Position numbers and translations under genes: made by a program
Source of the DNA: Caprimulgus europaeus
Lineage: Eukaryota > Chordata > Aves > Caprimulgiformes > Caprimulgidae
NCBI GenBank assembly: GCA_907165065.1
Contig: OU015538.1
Span: 18,305,165 to 18,369,164 of the forward strand
Reading direction: 5' to 3'
Length of the DNA stretch: 64,000 bases
In this document: positions 1 to 12,167 of the stretch, one piece after another
Position numbering within the stretch: position 1 is the stretch's first letter
Layout: each line of letters begins with the position of its first letter
Notes under the pieces: generated by a model
Told to the model about the DNA's origin: nothing
Database searches by the model: none
What the model saw: the letters and a program-made list of their open reading frames with translations, nothing else

Positions 1-2130
1 TCTCTATGCTAAGGATGTGTGGTGACAGACAATGAAGTCCAATATACCTATCTGATTACAAGTTGCTCTTTAGATGTAGGACAAATAACTACAAGATGGC
101 AATGTCAAAGCAAGGAACACTTACACAATGAAATATTAATGAAAATACATTGCACTTAGGTCTCAATGACATCTAAATGGGAATCAGTTATCAGATCTTG
201 AGTGTTTGTAACAAATTTCTACTCTCTAAAAAAAAAAAAAAAGTCCAATGAACTTTAAAAATGTCAGCCAGCAGGGCTTTCAAATACATAATTTACTATT
301 TTGTTGGCTTCCTATAAATGGATAATAATAAACTCCTAGCTAAAAGCAAGCTCATAAATGCTGAATCAAAAATGTGAAGAACACCATGAAATGATAAATG
401 CAGAGCTGTATGGTAATTTTCTTCTAAGTAGGAAATATAACTCTAGTGTTAAAAATGTGAATGGAAATGTTGACATTCTGGTTGTGCAGAGCAGGGTTTT
501 TGTAGGGAAGAATCTGTGCCGCTATTAGCTTCAACATTACTACAGCAATGCAGTAGCAACGGTGCAGGAATTGCAGCTAAAGTTTGATGGACTTCCATGA
601 GCAATATATTTTCACAGCAGTCCTCGTTGCACTTGCCTTTTTGATACACTCTCATATTTATTTATTTAAACATATGAAAAATAGACTTTTACATTAATCA
701 GAGAGCATAATGAAGTAATTTCTCATAGAGAAGTTTTTAATCTTAGTCAAAAATTGACCTATGTGTTATATTTTAAAAAGGCATATATTATTGAATGGTA
801 TTAATAGAATCTTTAATGTTAAAATACTTTATACCAGCCAGAATTAGATTCTATTTTAATCTAGTATTGTAGGTTAAATGACGATAAAAACTTCTCATTT
901 TTTGGTTGGATTTTAATAGCACACAGACCACATTTGAAAGGCTCTGTTCTGCTGATCGGTGCTCTTCATGCTACCTGACACTATGGTCTCCTCTTTAGGG
1001 GACACGATCTCCCTTGCTGGGTGTATTCTATCAAGTCAGGGGGTGTGACTTGACCTGCACAGACTAGTGAATGGAACAACACCTGATAAGTGTATCAGGT
1101 CAGAAGACTGCTAAATCTTTCATTTGGATAAATTTGTCTGAGGCTATAAAATACCATTATATGGTCCCCTGCCATAGTGGATTCAGATTGCACACTTGAG
1201 CTGCGACACAGCTAATTCCTCTGCCCAGATTGGAGGGGTTGAGAGCACCCATGCAGGTGGGTGGAAGGAATCCTAGATTTATAACGGAGTGATTTACAGC
1301 CTGATCTCTTCTGGACACAGTTTCAGTACATGGTTTAGGAATTAGCAGTCTGAGCCACACTGTGGAACCTCTATATAGTGTGAATACAATTAGAAGAGAT
1401 TTAGGAATTATTTCTTCAAATGTTTATATTGCATCAAAACAAGAAAAGGAATAAAAGTGAACCATTTGACACAGGAGCATTTAGGTAAATTGCATTTATG
1501 TAGGATAAATCCAGAAACCATAAAACTAATTGATAATTAGATCATATTTTGCAGGTTTATATTAAAAAAAAAAAATAAGTCTTAAAACATAGACATTTAA
1601 TCCTCTATTTAAAAAAAGGACCTACCTTAATTAAAGCAGTTATAACAATGATTTATTTTTATTTCTTTTCTGTTCACATTAAAATCTTTGTTGTAAGAAA
1701 TGAGCTACAGCATGGGATATATTCTTATTCACACTACACAGTGTCATGATAGACCTTATATCAGAAAAATATTTTTTTTTCCTAGTTTAGGGGAATATTC
1801 TTGGAAAAAACCACATAAAAGCCCACCAACTTACTTATCCCAGCTCTTTTTTGTTATTATTCAAGTATCTAGCAGTATGTTTAGGATGGCTGCATAATTC
1901 TATACACACAGAAACTGTAAATTGTTTTACAGACATTTTTTGTATTATCTTTTATATTATGGTAGAGCCTAAAACCTATGTTCAAGATGAGGCCATAGTA
2001 GAACGAGGCATTGCAAAATATGTAAAGTAATTCTGGAATAAATGAATGGTCAGAAAGTGATCTTGGGACCCTCGCTGGGTTCATAAGCTGATTTTGGCTT
2101 TCCATGTTTTAACAGTAGCACAACATTTGC
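1..2130. other. Unique AT-rich non-coding DNA
   Basis: No gene, RNA gene or recognised interspersed repeat is visible. There is an A-run at about 228-242. The stretch at about 940-1370 is somewhat richer in G and C than its surroundings, but I recognise no family in it. A small perfect palindrome with 8-bp arms (acctgata/tatcaggt) lies near 1081-1100. Open frames here are under 75 codons and look like chance. Confidence 0.7.
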
Positions 2131-2547
2131 TGCCGGCAGGTTGAGGGAGGTCATCCTTCCCCTTCACTCAGCATTGGTGGGACCACACCCACAGTACTGT
2201 GTCCAGCTCTGGGCTCTCGAGTACAATACAGACATGGACATACTGGAGAGGGTCCAGTGAAGGACCACAAAGATGATTAAGGGACTAGAGTATCTCTCAT
2301 CTGAGGAAAGATGGAAAGAGCCTAGACTGTTCAGCCTGGAGGAGAGAAGGTTCAGGGGGGATCTTGGCAATGTATATAAATGCCTGAAGGAAGGTGCAGA
2401 GAGGATAGAGCCAGGCTCCTGGTCTGCAATGAGATATTAAAAAGCTGTCTGGACATGGTTCTGGGCAACTGGCTCTAGGTGGCCCTGGGCTGGAGTAGAT
2501 GACCTCCAGACATCCCTTCCAACCTCAGCCTTTTGGTGATTCTGTGA
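2131..2547 (+). mobile_element. Old CR1 LINE 3' fragment with internal deletion
   Basis: This reads as the 3' end of a CR1 non-LTR retrotransposon in the sense orientation. Diagnostic stretches in order are 'ggttgagggaggtcatcc', 'tactgtgtccagctctggg', 'actggagagggtccag', 'ctgttcagcctggaggagag' and then the 3' end 'tcccttccaacctcagcc', finishing in 'ggtgattctgtga'. The order matches the end of ORF2 followed by the 3' UTR. The part that normally lies between 'gccaggctcctgg' and 'ctggacatggttctgggcaa' is missing, so roughly 200 bp appear to have been lost around 2420-2445. The reading frame is broken many times and codes for nothing now. It is clearly more diverged than the copy at 53326-54150, so it probably inserted earlier. 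The subfamily cannot be fixed by eye. CR1 is the dominant LINE of birds and other sauropsids, which supports the organism call. Confidence 0.9.
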
Positions 2548-4284
2548 CATCCACTGTCCATCTGCAAGACTAGATCATGTGATCCATAGTTTAAAAGCTA
2601 TGCAGGGTAAACAGCAATTTGTCCACAGGATGGTCTCAAAGGTGAGTTGTATTTTTTGAAAAGAGCTCCCTTCCCTGACCATAGCACCCACTGCTTTCTG
2701 AAGCCCTTACAGCGAGGATGCTAAACTATATGGAACCATTAGTGTAGGTCAAGATAAATTTCTTAACTGCTTAATTTGCTTTGTGATATGAAGAACTGTC
2801 AAATATATATCTTTCTAATGTGGCATAAGTAAGTTCTCAGAAGGCTCCTAGATCTGTTTTTCTCCTGTTATTTATTATTTCCAAGTGGAAAACAAAACAA
2901 AAGTATTTTTGCAGGCATCATTAGGCAATTCATCCTGTCCCCCACCAAGATCCCTACAGTTTATCCACAGCTTTATTGATTCTGGTGAACTGTCTCATAC
3001 ACTGCACACGGCCCATCAATGGGGTGATGATGGCAATCAATAGAAAGTATAATACAATGATAAACTTGGCTGAGAACAGCAGCGCTTCACTTACACCTTA
3101 GATTTTAACCCATGAACTACATTTACATTTGACAGGCCCTTTCTAGCCCTTTCTGAATTAAAGCTTCCTCCAGTGGGTTTGGGACTGGGTTTGATATTTA
3201 TTGTTTGGAAGAAGTAAGGTATACAATAAATACTGTGTAAACCAAACATAATGGTGCAAAACTAGCTACTAGGATTTGCACGCTGCAGTTTCCTCTGTTG
3301 AGCTCTAACCAATGGCTCTGTAATCTGAACTTAAATCCCATTAATGAATTATCAGTGTCTAAGATGTTTTGTTACAGAATACACAGCAACACATCTTAAA
3401 TTAGATTGTATTTGTTTTTTACTCTTGTATAATGTAAATTAGCTCAATTAGTCTCTGCCAAATGACTCACTAAAAATAATTCTTGCAGGTAGACACGTGA
3501 CTAAATTTGAAACAAAATCTGCATCTGTTTTTCAGGCACGATAAAGCCCTGTAAATCACAATTTACATTAGATAAGTTAATAACTCTTAGCTATAGTAGT
3601 ATTTAGGTATTTTCCTACCAGTAATAATATTTCAGTGTACTGTAGATATTTTAATGTAATTTATAAGTTTAAAACTATTGTGCAGCCTCCCAACCTACAA
3701 GGGAAGGACTGCTATGTGCTGCACAGGATATGACAGCAACTGCTTACAGTCTGCTTCAGCAGAGGTAATGATCAAGGAGAACTCAGAGCTGTTGTTTTAT
3801 AGAGTAACACATTATCCAATGCATTTTAGAATGTTTAAAATGCTTTTGTCTGTCATTATATTGTATCCTTAACGTGTGTCTTCTCCTGGCTTTCTGCTAT
3901 CAGCCAACGCAATTGTCCCATGAGCTTTGTGAATTGAGTACCTGAGTATAATGTACAAATTACTGCCCTTGAGCAGCAGATTGAACCTCACAGCAAATGT
4001 AAACAACTGAACCGGCAACACTGGTTTGAAACGGCTTTGCTAGGATTCTGCATACCAGCATCCTTTGTATCCGTGGATAGCTCACATTAAAGAACACTTT
4101 AGGGACAATCACACAGCTGTGCTACAGGCAGGGAAAACTTTTAAAAAATAACGGGGCTATAGCTGAACTTCAGCATACAGGAGCACTTCCCAACTTCTGC
4201 CTGAAGGTTTCAGCTGCATCCCTGCTTAGTTCTGGGAGAAGACCCAAGTTTGGGCCAAATTTCAGAGCTGAATGCACTGGGGTT
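2548..4284. other. Unique non-coding DNA, possibly with conserved elements
   Basis: No gene or mobile element is seen. The stretch from about 2990 to 3600 has dense TAAT-type homeodomain cores, short palindromic motifs (tgtaaat/atttaca with a 4-base loop near 3550) and isolated CpG-containing motifs such as 'gacacgtgac' and 'cacgataaag'. That style is common in vertebrate conserved non-coding elements, but a single sequence cannot prove conservation. Confidence 0.45.
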
Positions 4285-4360
4285 ATTTTTTGTTGTAGGT
4301 TTTTGGTTTGGTTTGGGGTTTTTTGTTTGTTTGTTTGTTGGGTTTTTTTTGTTTGTTTTT
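4285..4360. repeat. T/G-rich low-complexity tract with (GTTT)n
   Basis: The tract consists of runs of T broken by G, including four or more consecutive 'gttt' units near 4325-4338. The complementary A/C-rich type recurs at 10901-10970, 34722-34788 and 62785-62850. It makes the overlapping open frames on both strands (4283-4572) meaningless low-complexity translations. Confidence 0.85.
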
Positions 4361-7300
4361 CCCATGAAACAGTCTCATTGACTCCAAGGAAAGGAGAGCT
4401 GGCTGCAATCTGCCCCCAGGTGCTCCGGAAGCCTGGGCTGGAGGGTGTGCCCAGCAGCTCTGTGCCTCTTCAAATGCAGTCAAGGTGGGTGTGGAGCAGC
4501 TGGCCTCAGCTCTGCTCACAGCCCTGTGGACCTGCAATGGTCTGTGAAGGTGTGATGCGTAAAGGTCAGTGAAGCTATTATGTTTCTATAGCTGAAACAG
4601 CTTTTTCTCACATATGTATGAATCTATAGTAAATTTCCCTGTAGCCTTAGATGCCAGTAATTATTGACTGTGGTGTGGTACAGCTGTAGCTTTACTGCAT
4701 CATTAGAGAGACTTCTTCCACTCTGGTGCTTCCAGAGATGTCTTCAGTCACATCCCAGGGTACCTGTGCTATGCACTAGAAGATGCAGTGTGTGATTTCT
4801 TGCTTTAGAGCGAAAATGTTCTGTGGATCTTGAATGTTTTCCTTCTCGTGGTACTTGCAGGCAGCCTAATGCTCAGTGTTTAGGAGTTTCCTCTTTTTTT
4901 CTTTTTTTTTAATTTTTTTTTTAGCGTGGGTGGAGAGCAGACTGTGTTACTGTAACTCATCATCTGTGCAGAATTCTCCTCTTCAGCAATCTATACCTTG
5001 GACCTTGCAGTGTGGGTGGATCTATACACGTGTATAAATATATATGCATATAGCAGGAATAATTTCTCTTAGAATTGAAATGCAGCCAGCTCTTAGATGA
5101 GATGTGGTGACTTTTAGGTACGGGACAGAAATATTATGAGTGGAAAGTGAAGAAAAAAGAGAACGTGACAAGTTATGTGCAAAAGGTTTTAGTTGGGATA
5201 TATAGTAATGACCTATATTGGCTTTGCCTGAAATACATGAGCTTCATATACTAGCACTGGCAGAAATGGCACTGAATATTTAACACAAGTCACAACTTTT
5301 ACACTTCCATGTTTCACATTCAATATATCTTTCTAAGTGTGTTATTCATCGTACCAAAAGTGATATAAACAAATCCTGCTCTGCAGGCTGCTGTTTACTC
5401 TCCAAGTGGCGTTTTAATAGCAAACCTTCCTGCCTTGACATACCACAGTGACAAATTACAGCTAATACTTCTACATCCAATAGGAAAGGAACATAGCAGT
5501 AGTAAGAATTTATACAGTAGAGAGCCATGTGGCATAGGTAACTGGCTGGCGTTTTTAGTGCCCTGCCTTGATTTGAGACAGCTTTGGTAATATGTAGCCT
5601 ATCTTCTTTGTCCTTGGCTATTTAAAGATTTAATTTTATTGTGTTTGCTTGCTTTCTTTTGTAAACCCAGGAAAGTCTCAAAAGATGTATGTATAACAAA
5701 TCATATGGCATCTTTATACAGTCTCAAAGTTAGGTAAGGAAAAATAAAATAAAAAATAACAGTGGGAAATATGAATGGGAATCAATATGATAAATGGTAT
5801 TTTATAATAACCAGGTATGTTTCTTTAAAAGCTATCAAAGGCCTATATGCTTAATACAAGACATTTTACTCATTTGGCAATTTCTTTGTTCCTCTGAGAC
5901 TGCTTTTCAAAGGCATTAAAGTATGTGAATTTAATTTTTTTGTTGTCCATCATCAAAATTGTTCTTCATCCCAGCATAATTGCATCAGATCTTTAGAAAA
6001 AGAAGTGATGTCACAGAAAACAAAGACAAATTATGAATCTTAGCTCTTTTTTGAAAATGAAGAAGAATCGGGCTCTACTGAAGTGCATTCTTTCTGATCA
6101 CCCTGCTAATGTGCAGCTGAGGAGGGCTCTGGTAATTCATTATGATCAGCTCTGATACTTGCAGAAAAAAAACCTACTACTTGTGAGGAGTAAAGAGTAG
6201 CGACATCTGAGAAGACAAAAGCAAGTTTAACTGAGCGGTAGTACCTTGATCCTCTGGTTTCCCCCAGCACCCCTGGCTTCAAACTTCAAACAAATAAGAA
6301 GAAATGACAGACTTATAATGGCAACCAACCAACAAACTCCCCCGCAAAACAATCCCACAAACAAACAAAAAATCCAAGGTGGTAAAAACCTACCTTCTGT
6401 CAAACTCAGTTTAAAATTTGGTGTTAGGTGTCCTCAAAGACGATGTAGCCAATACTGTAATTGTGGAAAGACTTTTAAGGATTCCACCTTTTTCCATTGA
6501 AGTTAAGCCAGGCACTTAAGTTAAGCTTAAGTTAGCTACGAAAGGCCCATCCTATCATTCAAAATTTCTGAACATGGAATTAAAATGTGTGTCTTTGCAT
6601 TGCTTAGTACAAGCCAGAAATGACATTCAAAAAAGGAACACCTCAACTTTTAAACTGTCCTGTGTTCTTCTGATAATTTTTGAGGCTAGTTTGCCTATCT
6701 TTCCCTGCCTTACCCAAAAATACAAATGAAACCTGAACCCCATGCACGAAAGAAAGGAATAAATACAACATAAAGTTAATTTTAATGAGAAGAATTACTT
6801 TAAGAATTACTTAGTTGAAGATGCTGGAAAAGGTAATTAAAGTATGTTTCTGCTTATGATTCTTATCCTGATACAGCCTGTTTCAGCAATAATCCTTTTT
6901 CATGTTTGACAAACTATTTTAGGAGATAAGAGTGATTATGGGTTTTTATGTTGATAGGAATTATAATTAAATATTTAAATTATTTTCCATCATGGCATTG
7001 CCCTAGAACAGTTACCTGCTTTGACTTGAAACAGTTCTTTTTCTTTCTTGTTTTTCTCTCCTTACTTTTTGTAAATGCAGAAAAGCTTTTGAAATCTGTG
7101 GGGTTTTCTTTCCTTTTTCCTCCCCCTGTGAGAAGCCATTCCTTTGATGATATGTTTGAAAATAGGAAGTGTGGGTTTTTTCAGTGCTTTACTGATAACC
7201 TGTTATTTGAATGTCTAACAGTCCTTTAAGTTTGGCAAATTGTATATCAGATTAAACTTTGGCTAGTCAAAACGTTCTCTTAAATTTTGTATAAATACGT

Positions 7301-7460
7301 CTTTCAAGGTTGAAAGTAAATAAATGAATACATAATATATGATGACATCCAATTTTGATTCTGAATTTCTAATTAACTTCATCTAGATCTTGTTGTAACT
7401 CTGTTGTTTGAAAAAGCAAAATCAGCAGTTTAAGAAACAGGACTTTTGATGTCATATTAG
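4361..7460. other. Unique AT-rich non-coding DNA
   Basis: No gene is supported. The stretch contains a T-rich tract at 4894-4922, a perfect 14-bp palindrome tatacacgtgtata at 5023-5036 followed by a short TA/TG-rich run, and A/C-rich patches near 6170 and 6320-6375. Open frames are short and resemble no protein family. I see nothing else. Confidence 0.6.
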
Positions 7461-7508
7461 ATGGGGAGGTGTGGGGGGAAAGAAAAAAAGGAGGGGGGAA
7501 GGGAGAAA
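7461..7508 (+). repeat. Purine-only G-rich tract, possible G-quadruplex
   Basis: The stretch is nearly all purine on the plus strand. Its G-runs of 4, 6, 6 and 3 bases are separated by an A-rich spacer of about 14 bases and shorter loops. Four runs of three or more G could form a quadruplex with one long loop, or the purine strand could take part in triplex (H-DNA) structure. No gene is nearby, so a regulatory role is not supported. Confidence 0.6.
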
Positions 7509-10500
7509 CATGTAGAATTTACCTCAATATGCTTCTGCACAGATCTAATTCATAGTTTTGTTCCCAGAAATATTTGATCTGATTTTCCCATGAATTGCCA
7601 GTTAGATATTGATTTCTTTTCTCACATCATTTTGACTTTGGTAGGGTTTTCTATTTAACAGAAAAATGAGAAATTGGTGTAGAATTCAGACAAACTTTTG
7701 GTGATTGCTATTAGGATACAAAATATTTGAGCATTTTACTTCAGATCTTAATGAGCAGGAATTAGCATCACAAAAGCAAATACCTGCATCACTTTTGTCA
7801 AGTGTATAACCTGTTTTACTGGCATGATATTGATCTGACCTACCACACCAGGGCTCCTTGCTGTCTTAGGTTTGTGAATATAACACTCTAGTTCCTTAGG
7901 CTGTGTGATGTTCCATGAACACCAAGCACTATCAAAATAATGCTTAGTCACTATGGATCGAATATTGAAGCTTCTGGAAAAGTTTTTATTATTTAAACTG
8001 GGATAAGAATGCAACTTTGCTCATATTTAAGAAGAAAAAAAAAAAAAGAAAAAAGTTTAGAAAAATCAAAAGGAAAAAAACAGCTCTGTGAGCTTTTTTA
8101 AAAGAACTCCTCAGAAGGGAGTTTTCAATTAAGGTGAAAGAGCTTTTGTGTGCATCTCCGTTTGAAGCTGAATATACTTTAGGTCATTGAAGATTTCCAG
8201 CACTTTGAAGTAGCTGATCATGCTTATTACTCCTGAAGATGTTGGCTAAACAAACCTGCACAACATTTCACTTTGACAAGAGACAGTGCTAGCTTGCAAT
8301 CAAGACCATAATGAGTGATTTATTTGTTCCCTTCTCCCTGGGCTTACCCATCATTACATGTTCATTAAGTAATAATTGTCATTGATCGACAGGCTTGTGT
8401 ATGGATGATGGTAAAAGACACAGGGCTATTAAACCTTCACTGGGTAGAACAAGTGCATGCCACAACCAATAAGGTAGATTAATGAGAAGAATTTAACTAA
8501 GGATAGTTACATTATGGACCACTTCCTTTCTTTTCATTTTATTTATGATAAGAGACAAGGTATGATATCTTAGACCTTCAGGAATAAAAGTATAACAATA
8601 TAAAATAGAATCATGGGCTAATACTTTGCTATTCAAATACTCTGACTCTCGACAGCAGCTGATCATAACCCATTCTGATAATGAAATTGGTCTGGTGATT
8701 TTCAGGTAGGTTTCATAAGTAATGTGTAAATGAGTTGAAGTAACAGGACAAGAGTGTATCACAAATAAGATTCAAAGTCAGATCAGGTTTCTGATGGATC
8801 ATTTGTGTGTAAGTCCCTATATAAAGTAAATATTTAAAAGATCAAAAAGGCCTAACTTTTTATCAGTTGAGGACAGTGGTAAATCCATGATGTTTCACAT
8901 TATGACTTTTTATTATACTCTATTAACTATATAATTTTCAGAACCCTAGATAGGAAAAAGTTTGGGAATCTAATAATTTGATCAGCTAATGTCCCATCAG
9001 ATGAGGTTGCCCTAAACCCTTGTAAATAGCTGTAAGGTGCTGTTCTTTGAAAATATATTCAACTTTAGGTATATTGGTGTCCATACTTCTATATATTCAA
9101 GCATTTTTGCCTGCCTTTTCAAGTATGAGTGTAATAGCTACCTATAATCTTTATTTTAATAGCTTTTTCCAGCTGTATGTCCATATCTAAGTAGAATTAT
9201 GGAAAATTTTCTCTTACAGTGTATGTATTTCTTTCTGATTTATAGCATCATTTAATTATGTATTTTTTAATGCTCCTTTGGCTTATTTTGCTTTGTTGCA
9301 TCTGAAAAGGAGGTATGTACTGCTATTACTATTGGGCCAAATGCTATTGGCTGTCTAACAAACTTGTGTTATGAGTATAGATTATTTCTTCCTTTCTTTT
9401 CATTGTAGTCCCAGGCCTCCTCCAATCAATCTTTTAATAAAAAAGGAAGTGCCTTTTGTTGATTTTTACAGACTGAAAGGTCAGGACAACACTTAATGAG
9501 AAAAAATATGGAGTGAAAACAACATGAAGAATTCCTTGGGGAAATGGGAGAGGGTTAATTAAGTGTACTGATTGCAGTTATTTTATAGTTCCAGAAATCA
9601 TTGTCCTGTGTTAGTGTTTTAAAAATACAGCTTTAATTATTATGCTAGGTAAGAAAACTACCTTAGGGTAGATTCTGACAGTACTTTCCCATTGATTGCT
9701 ACAGAAATCTAATACACCAGTATTTCCTTTGCAACTCCTGCCAGCACTGGTTCAGAATATCTACAGGAACAGCTAGAAATCAGAAGCCGTATGAGCTTTT
9801 AAGCAAAAGTTTCCAGTCTGCATGTCAATCTAAAACCAGTGTGGATGAAAAGCTGGATAATTATTTTCAAGTTGCAAGGATGGAAAAGAAAAATAATTGT
9901 TTGACTTTTTGAAGATATTCCTGTGGCTATTTTTAACCACTTAATAAAAGGCAAAACTATTTATTACATCCCTTGTACCCCACCTAGAAAAGGAGTTTAG
10001 CCCAGCCAGCCCTCATCTGAATTTGTCTGTACACGAGATGAACATGAGAAGAGAGAGCAATATTACTTACAGAAACATTGGTATGTTTCCTATCTTATGA
10101 AACATTATCCTTGGCCTACTGTGAGTTACAGGAATAGATGTTTGCTATTTGTAAGGTGTAATAAAGACAATTCCCCCTTTACTTCAGAGACCAAACTACA
10201 CCAGAATTTTAGGGAAAATAGGGCACAGTATTGAATAATTAATAACGACACAGGAACCACCTCATCACCTGCAACAAACAGAAAAACATCTAAATTGGAG
10301 AGGTTTAGACTGTAAAGAAAATTATTAAGACCATAATTTGGATATGCTTCTTCCATCCTCAACCCAATTTTTAAGAGGATATAAATTATATTTTCTTTGA
10401 TGAATTCTAACCTGTGCTCGTTGAGAAGAAATAACAGGGATAACATTATCTGTAAATATTCAGAGATAAATTGGTTTCTAGTCTGTTGTGGAAAATATGG

Positions 10501-10900
10501 ATTTGCAATTACCTATAAAATATTTGTTCTTGTCATAGCTGTTATTAAACTCTACAGGTTTCTAATATAAGAACAGAGGTATTAAATTATGGATATGTAT
10601 AAGTGATAGCTCAATAATTTTTTTTAAGAAAAATGAAAATCATGTACAGGAGCAGGGATGAGGAAACACTCAGAATTTCCTGAGGAAGGGGAAAATAAAA
10701 TAGAGTCTGTCTTGTCTATAGGAACTTTAGGTAAGAACAATATTTAAAGTTTCAGACAGCTATGTAATTACAATTATGATTTTTTTTCTTTTCAGCATTT
10801 GCTTTTATTGATTTAGAAATTAAACACTGAGAAACCCTCAGTGGAAGAGAAACTGGAAGTATTTCTTTCCAATTTGAACATATATTTAACATTCCTACTT
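7509..10900. other. Unique non-coding DNA, possible conserved element
   Basis: No gene or recognised repeat is visible. There is an A-rich tract at 8031-8054. The stretch at about 8080-8490 is less repetitive than its surroundings and carries several TAAT cores, 'cattgatcgacagg' and other non-degenerate motifs, so it reads like a conserved non-coding element. From 8500 to 10900 I see only AT-rich unique sequence. Confidence 0.45.
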
Positions 10901-10970
10901 AAAATAACCAAAACAAACCAACAAAACTCCAAAAAAAAAAACCAAACCCAACAACTCTCCTCTCCCCTCC
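10901..10970. repeat. A/C-rich low-complexity tract
   Basis: The tract has CCAAA and CAAAA units, then a run of A, then a CT-rich end ('ctctcctctcccctcc'). It may be simple sequence or the decayed tail of an unrecognised retroposed copy. No element body is visible beside it. Confidence 0.75.
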
Positions 10971-12133
10971 TTGATTGATATAGCAATATTTGTAGATGGG
11001 CTTAATGAAGTCAGCAGGTTACAGGTGCTATGGTTTATCTTGGCAAAGGAAATGAAACAGAGAAAAACTTCTATCCACATATTTTCACAACTGTGGCATT
11101 AGGTTATTAAACTGCAGAGAAAGCAAAGTCTCTGGCCCAGTACCAAGCATTGGTGAGCTCTTATGCCAGGAAGCCACTGTAAATAGTAACTAGGGAGAAG
11201 TAATTCTGAGAGAGTTGAGTTATTTAAGAGTTGTGTGTCTTATCGAAGCCAGTCCTTTAGATTCCTTGAGTGGCCAAAGGTGTAATAGCTGTGCCATGAG
11301 ACCTTTTAGACACTGGTCTGAGGGGCTGTGGCTGCATCACCACCCTGTAGCGTTTCAGGTTAATGTGACAGTGTGGCAGAGGTGCTCTCCTCAGCTTTAG
11401 CAAAGCAAGGCATGGCAGTTTCAACTCAAGTTACAGTGGCATCAGGGCTAGGGATACAAATCTGTCAGAAAACAACCTTTTTATCAAATCAGTGCCTACA
11501 ATAAAGAAGTTTACATTTGGCTGCATCAGGAGTCAACACAAATAGATACTGGGATTTTGGTATTTGGTCTTCTGGCCTGACCACCAAAATACTGTTACTT
11601 GATTTGAATGAGCAAAAAGAAGCCATTTCTTTACTTTCATTTTCATTATCACATCTCTTAACAGTTTGTGCACTCAACTTTTTTGAATTTAATTATTTGT
11701 GAACCTCTACTGATTGTTTTATAAATGTTAAAAATCCTCTCTTTGTTTTCAGTTTCAATTAAGAGATTAAATAATTAAGTACTGATAAGCCTCACATTGA
11801 CCTTTATTAAAAACCTGCTTATAAATTTGGCAAACTTCAACACTTTTTCCCTTTTCTGGAAACAATTTAGTATGCTACTAAAGAGCACAAAAGGGCACTG
11901 CTTTAATCACCCGGTAAGCAAGGACTTTTTGTTTGTTTGTTTGTTTTAACAGCTCATTGGCCTGGGACAGCTCAGAACTCTTTCTGCCTACTTCTTTGCC
12001 ATAAATAGCAAATAATGAATTATCCTGAGGGCACAAGCGATAACTTATTCACATCTAGGGCAATGTTGTCCTTGGTTTTTGATATTACCTTATTTTCCCC
12101 AAAAGCATTGAACAAAGCACTCTAATATAGCAA
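10971..12133. other. Unique non-coding DNA with a short (TTTG)n
   Basis: No gene is supported. A TTTG-type microsatellite of about five units lies at 11926-11947. The flanks of that repeat (about 11880-11925 and 11948-12070) are non-repetitive and contain 'cacccggtaagcaagg' and 'acaagcgataactt'. They look like ordinary intronic or intergenic DNA, possibly with a constrained element. Confidence 0.5.
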
Positions 12134-12167
12134 CATAAAATGGTTTGGGTTGGAAGGGACCTTTAAT
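12134..12167 (-). mobile_element. CR1 LINE 3'-end scrap
   Basis: The string 'aatggtttgggttggaaggg' followed by 'acctttaat' is the reverse complement of the CR1 3' end, whose sense form is 'aaaggtcttttccaacc'. Only about 34 bp can be matched. The sequence on both sides is unrelated, so this is a severely 5'-truncated or eroded insertion in antisense orientation. The assignment is firm for such a short piece because the motif is highly characteristic. Confidence 0.75.

Noticed and set aside
3020-3075. A second gtgatga ... ctga box pair
   Set aside because: No terminal stem can be formed by the flanks. Such box pairs occur by chance in AT-rich DNA.
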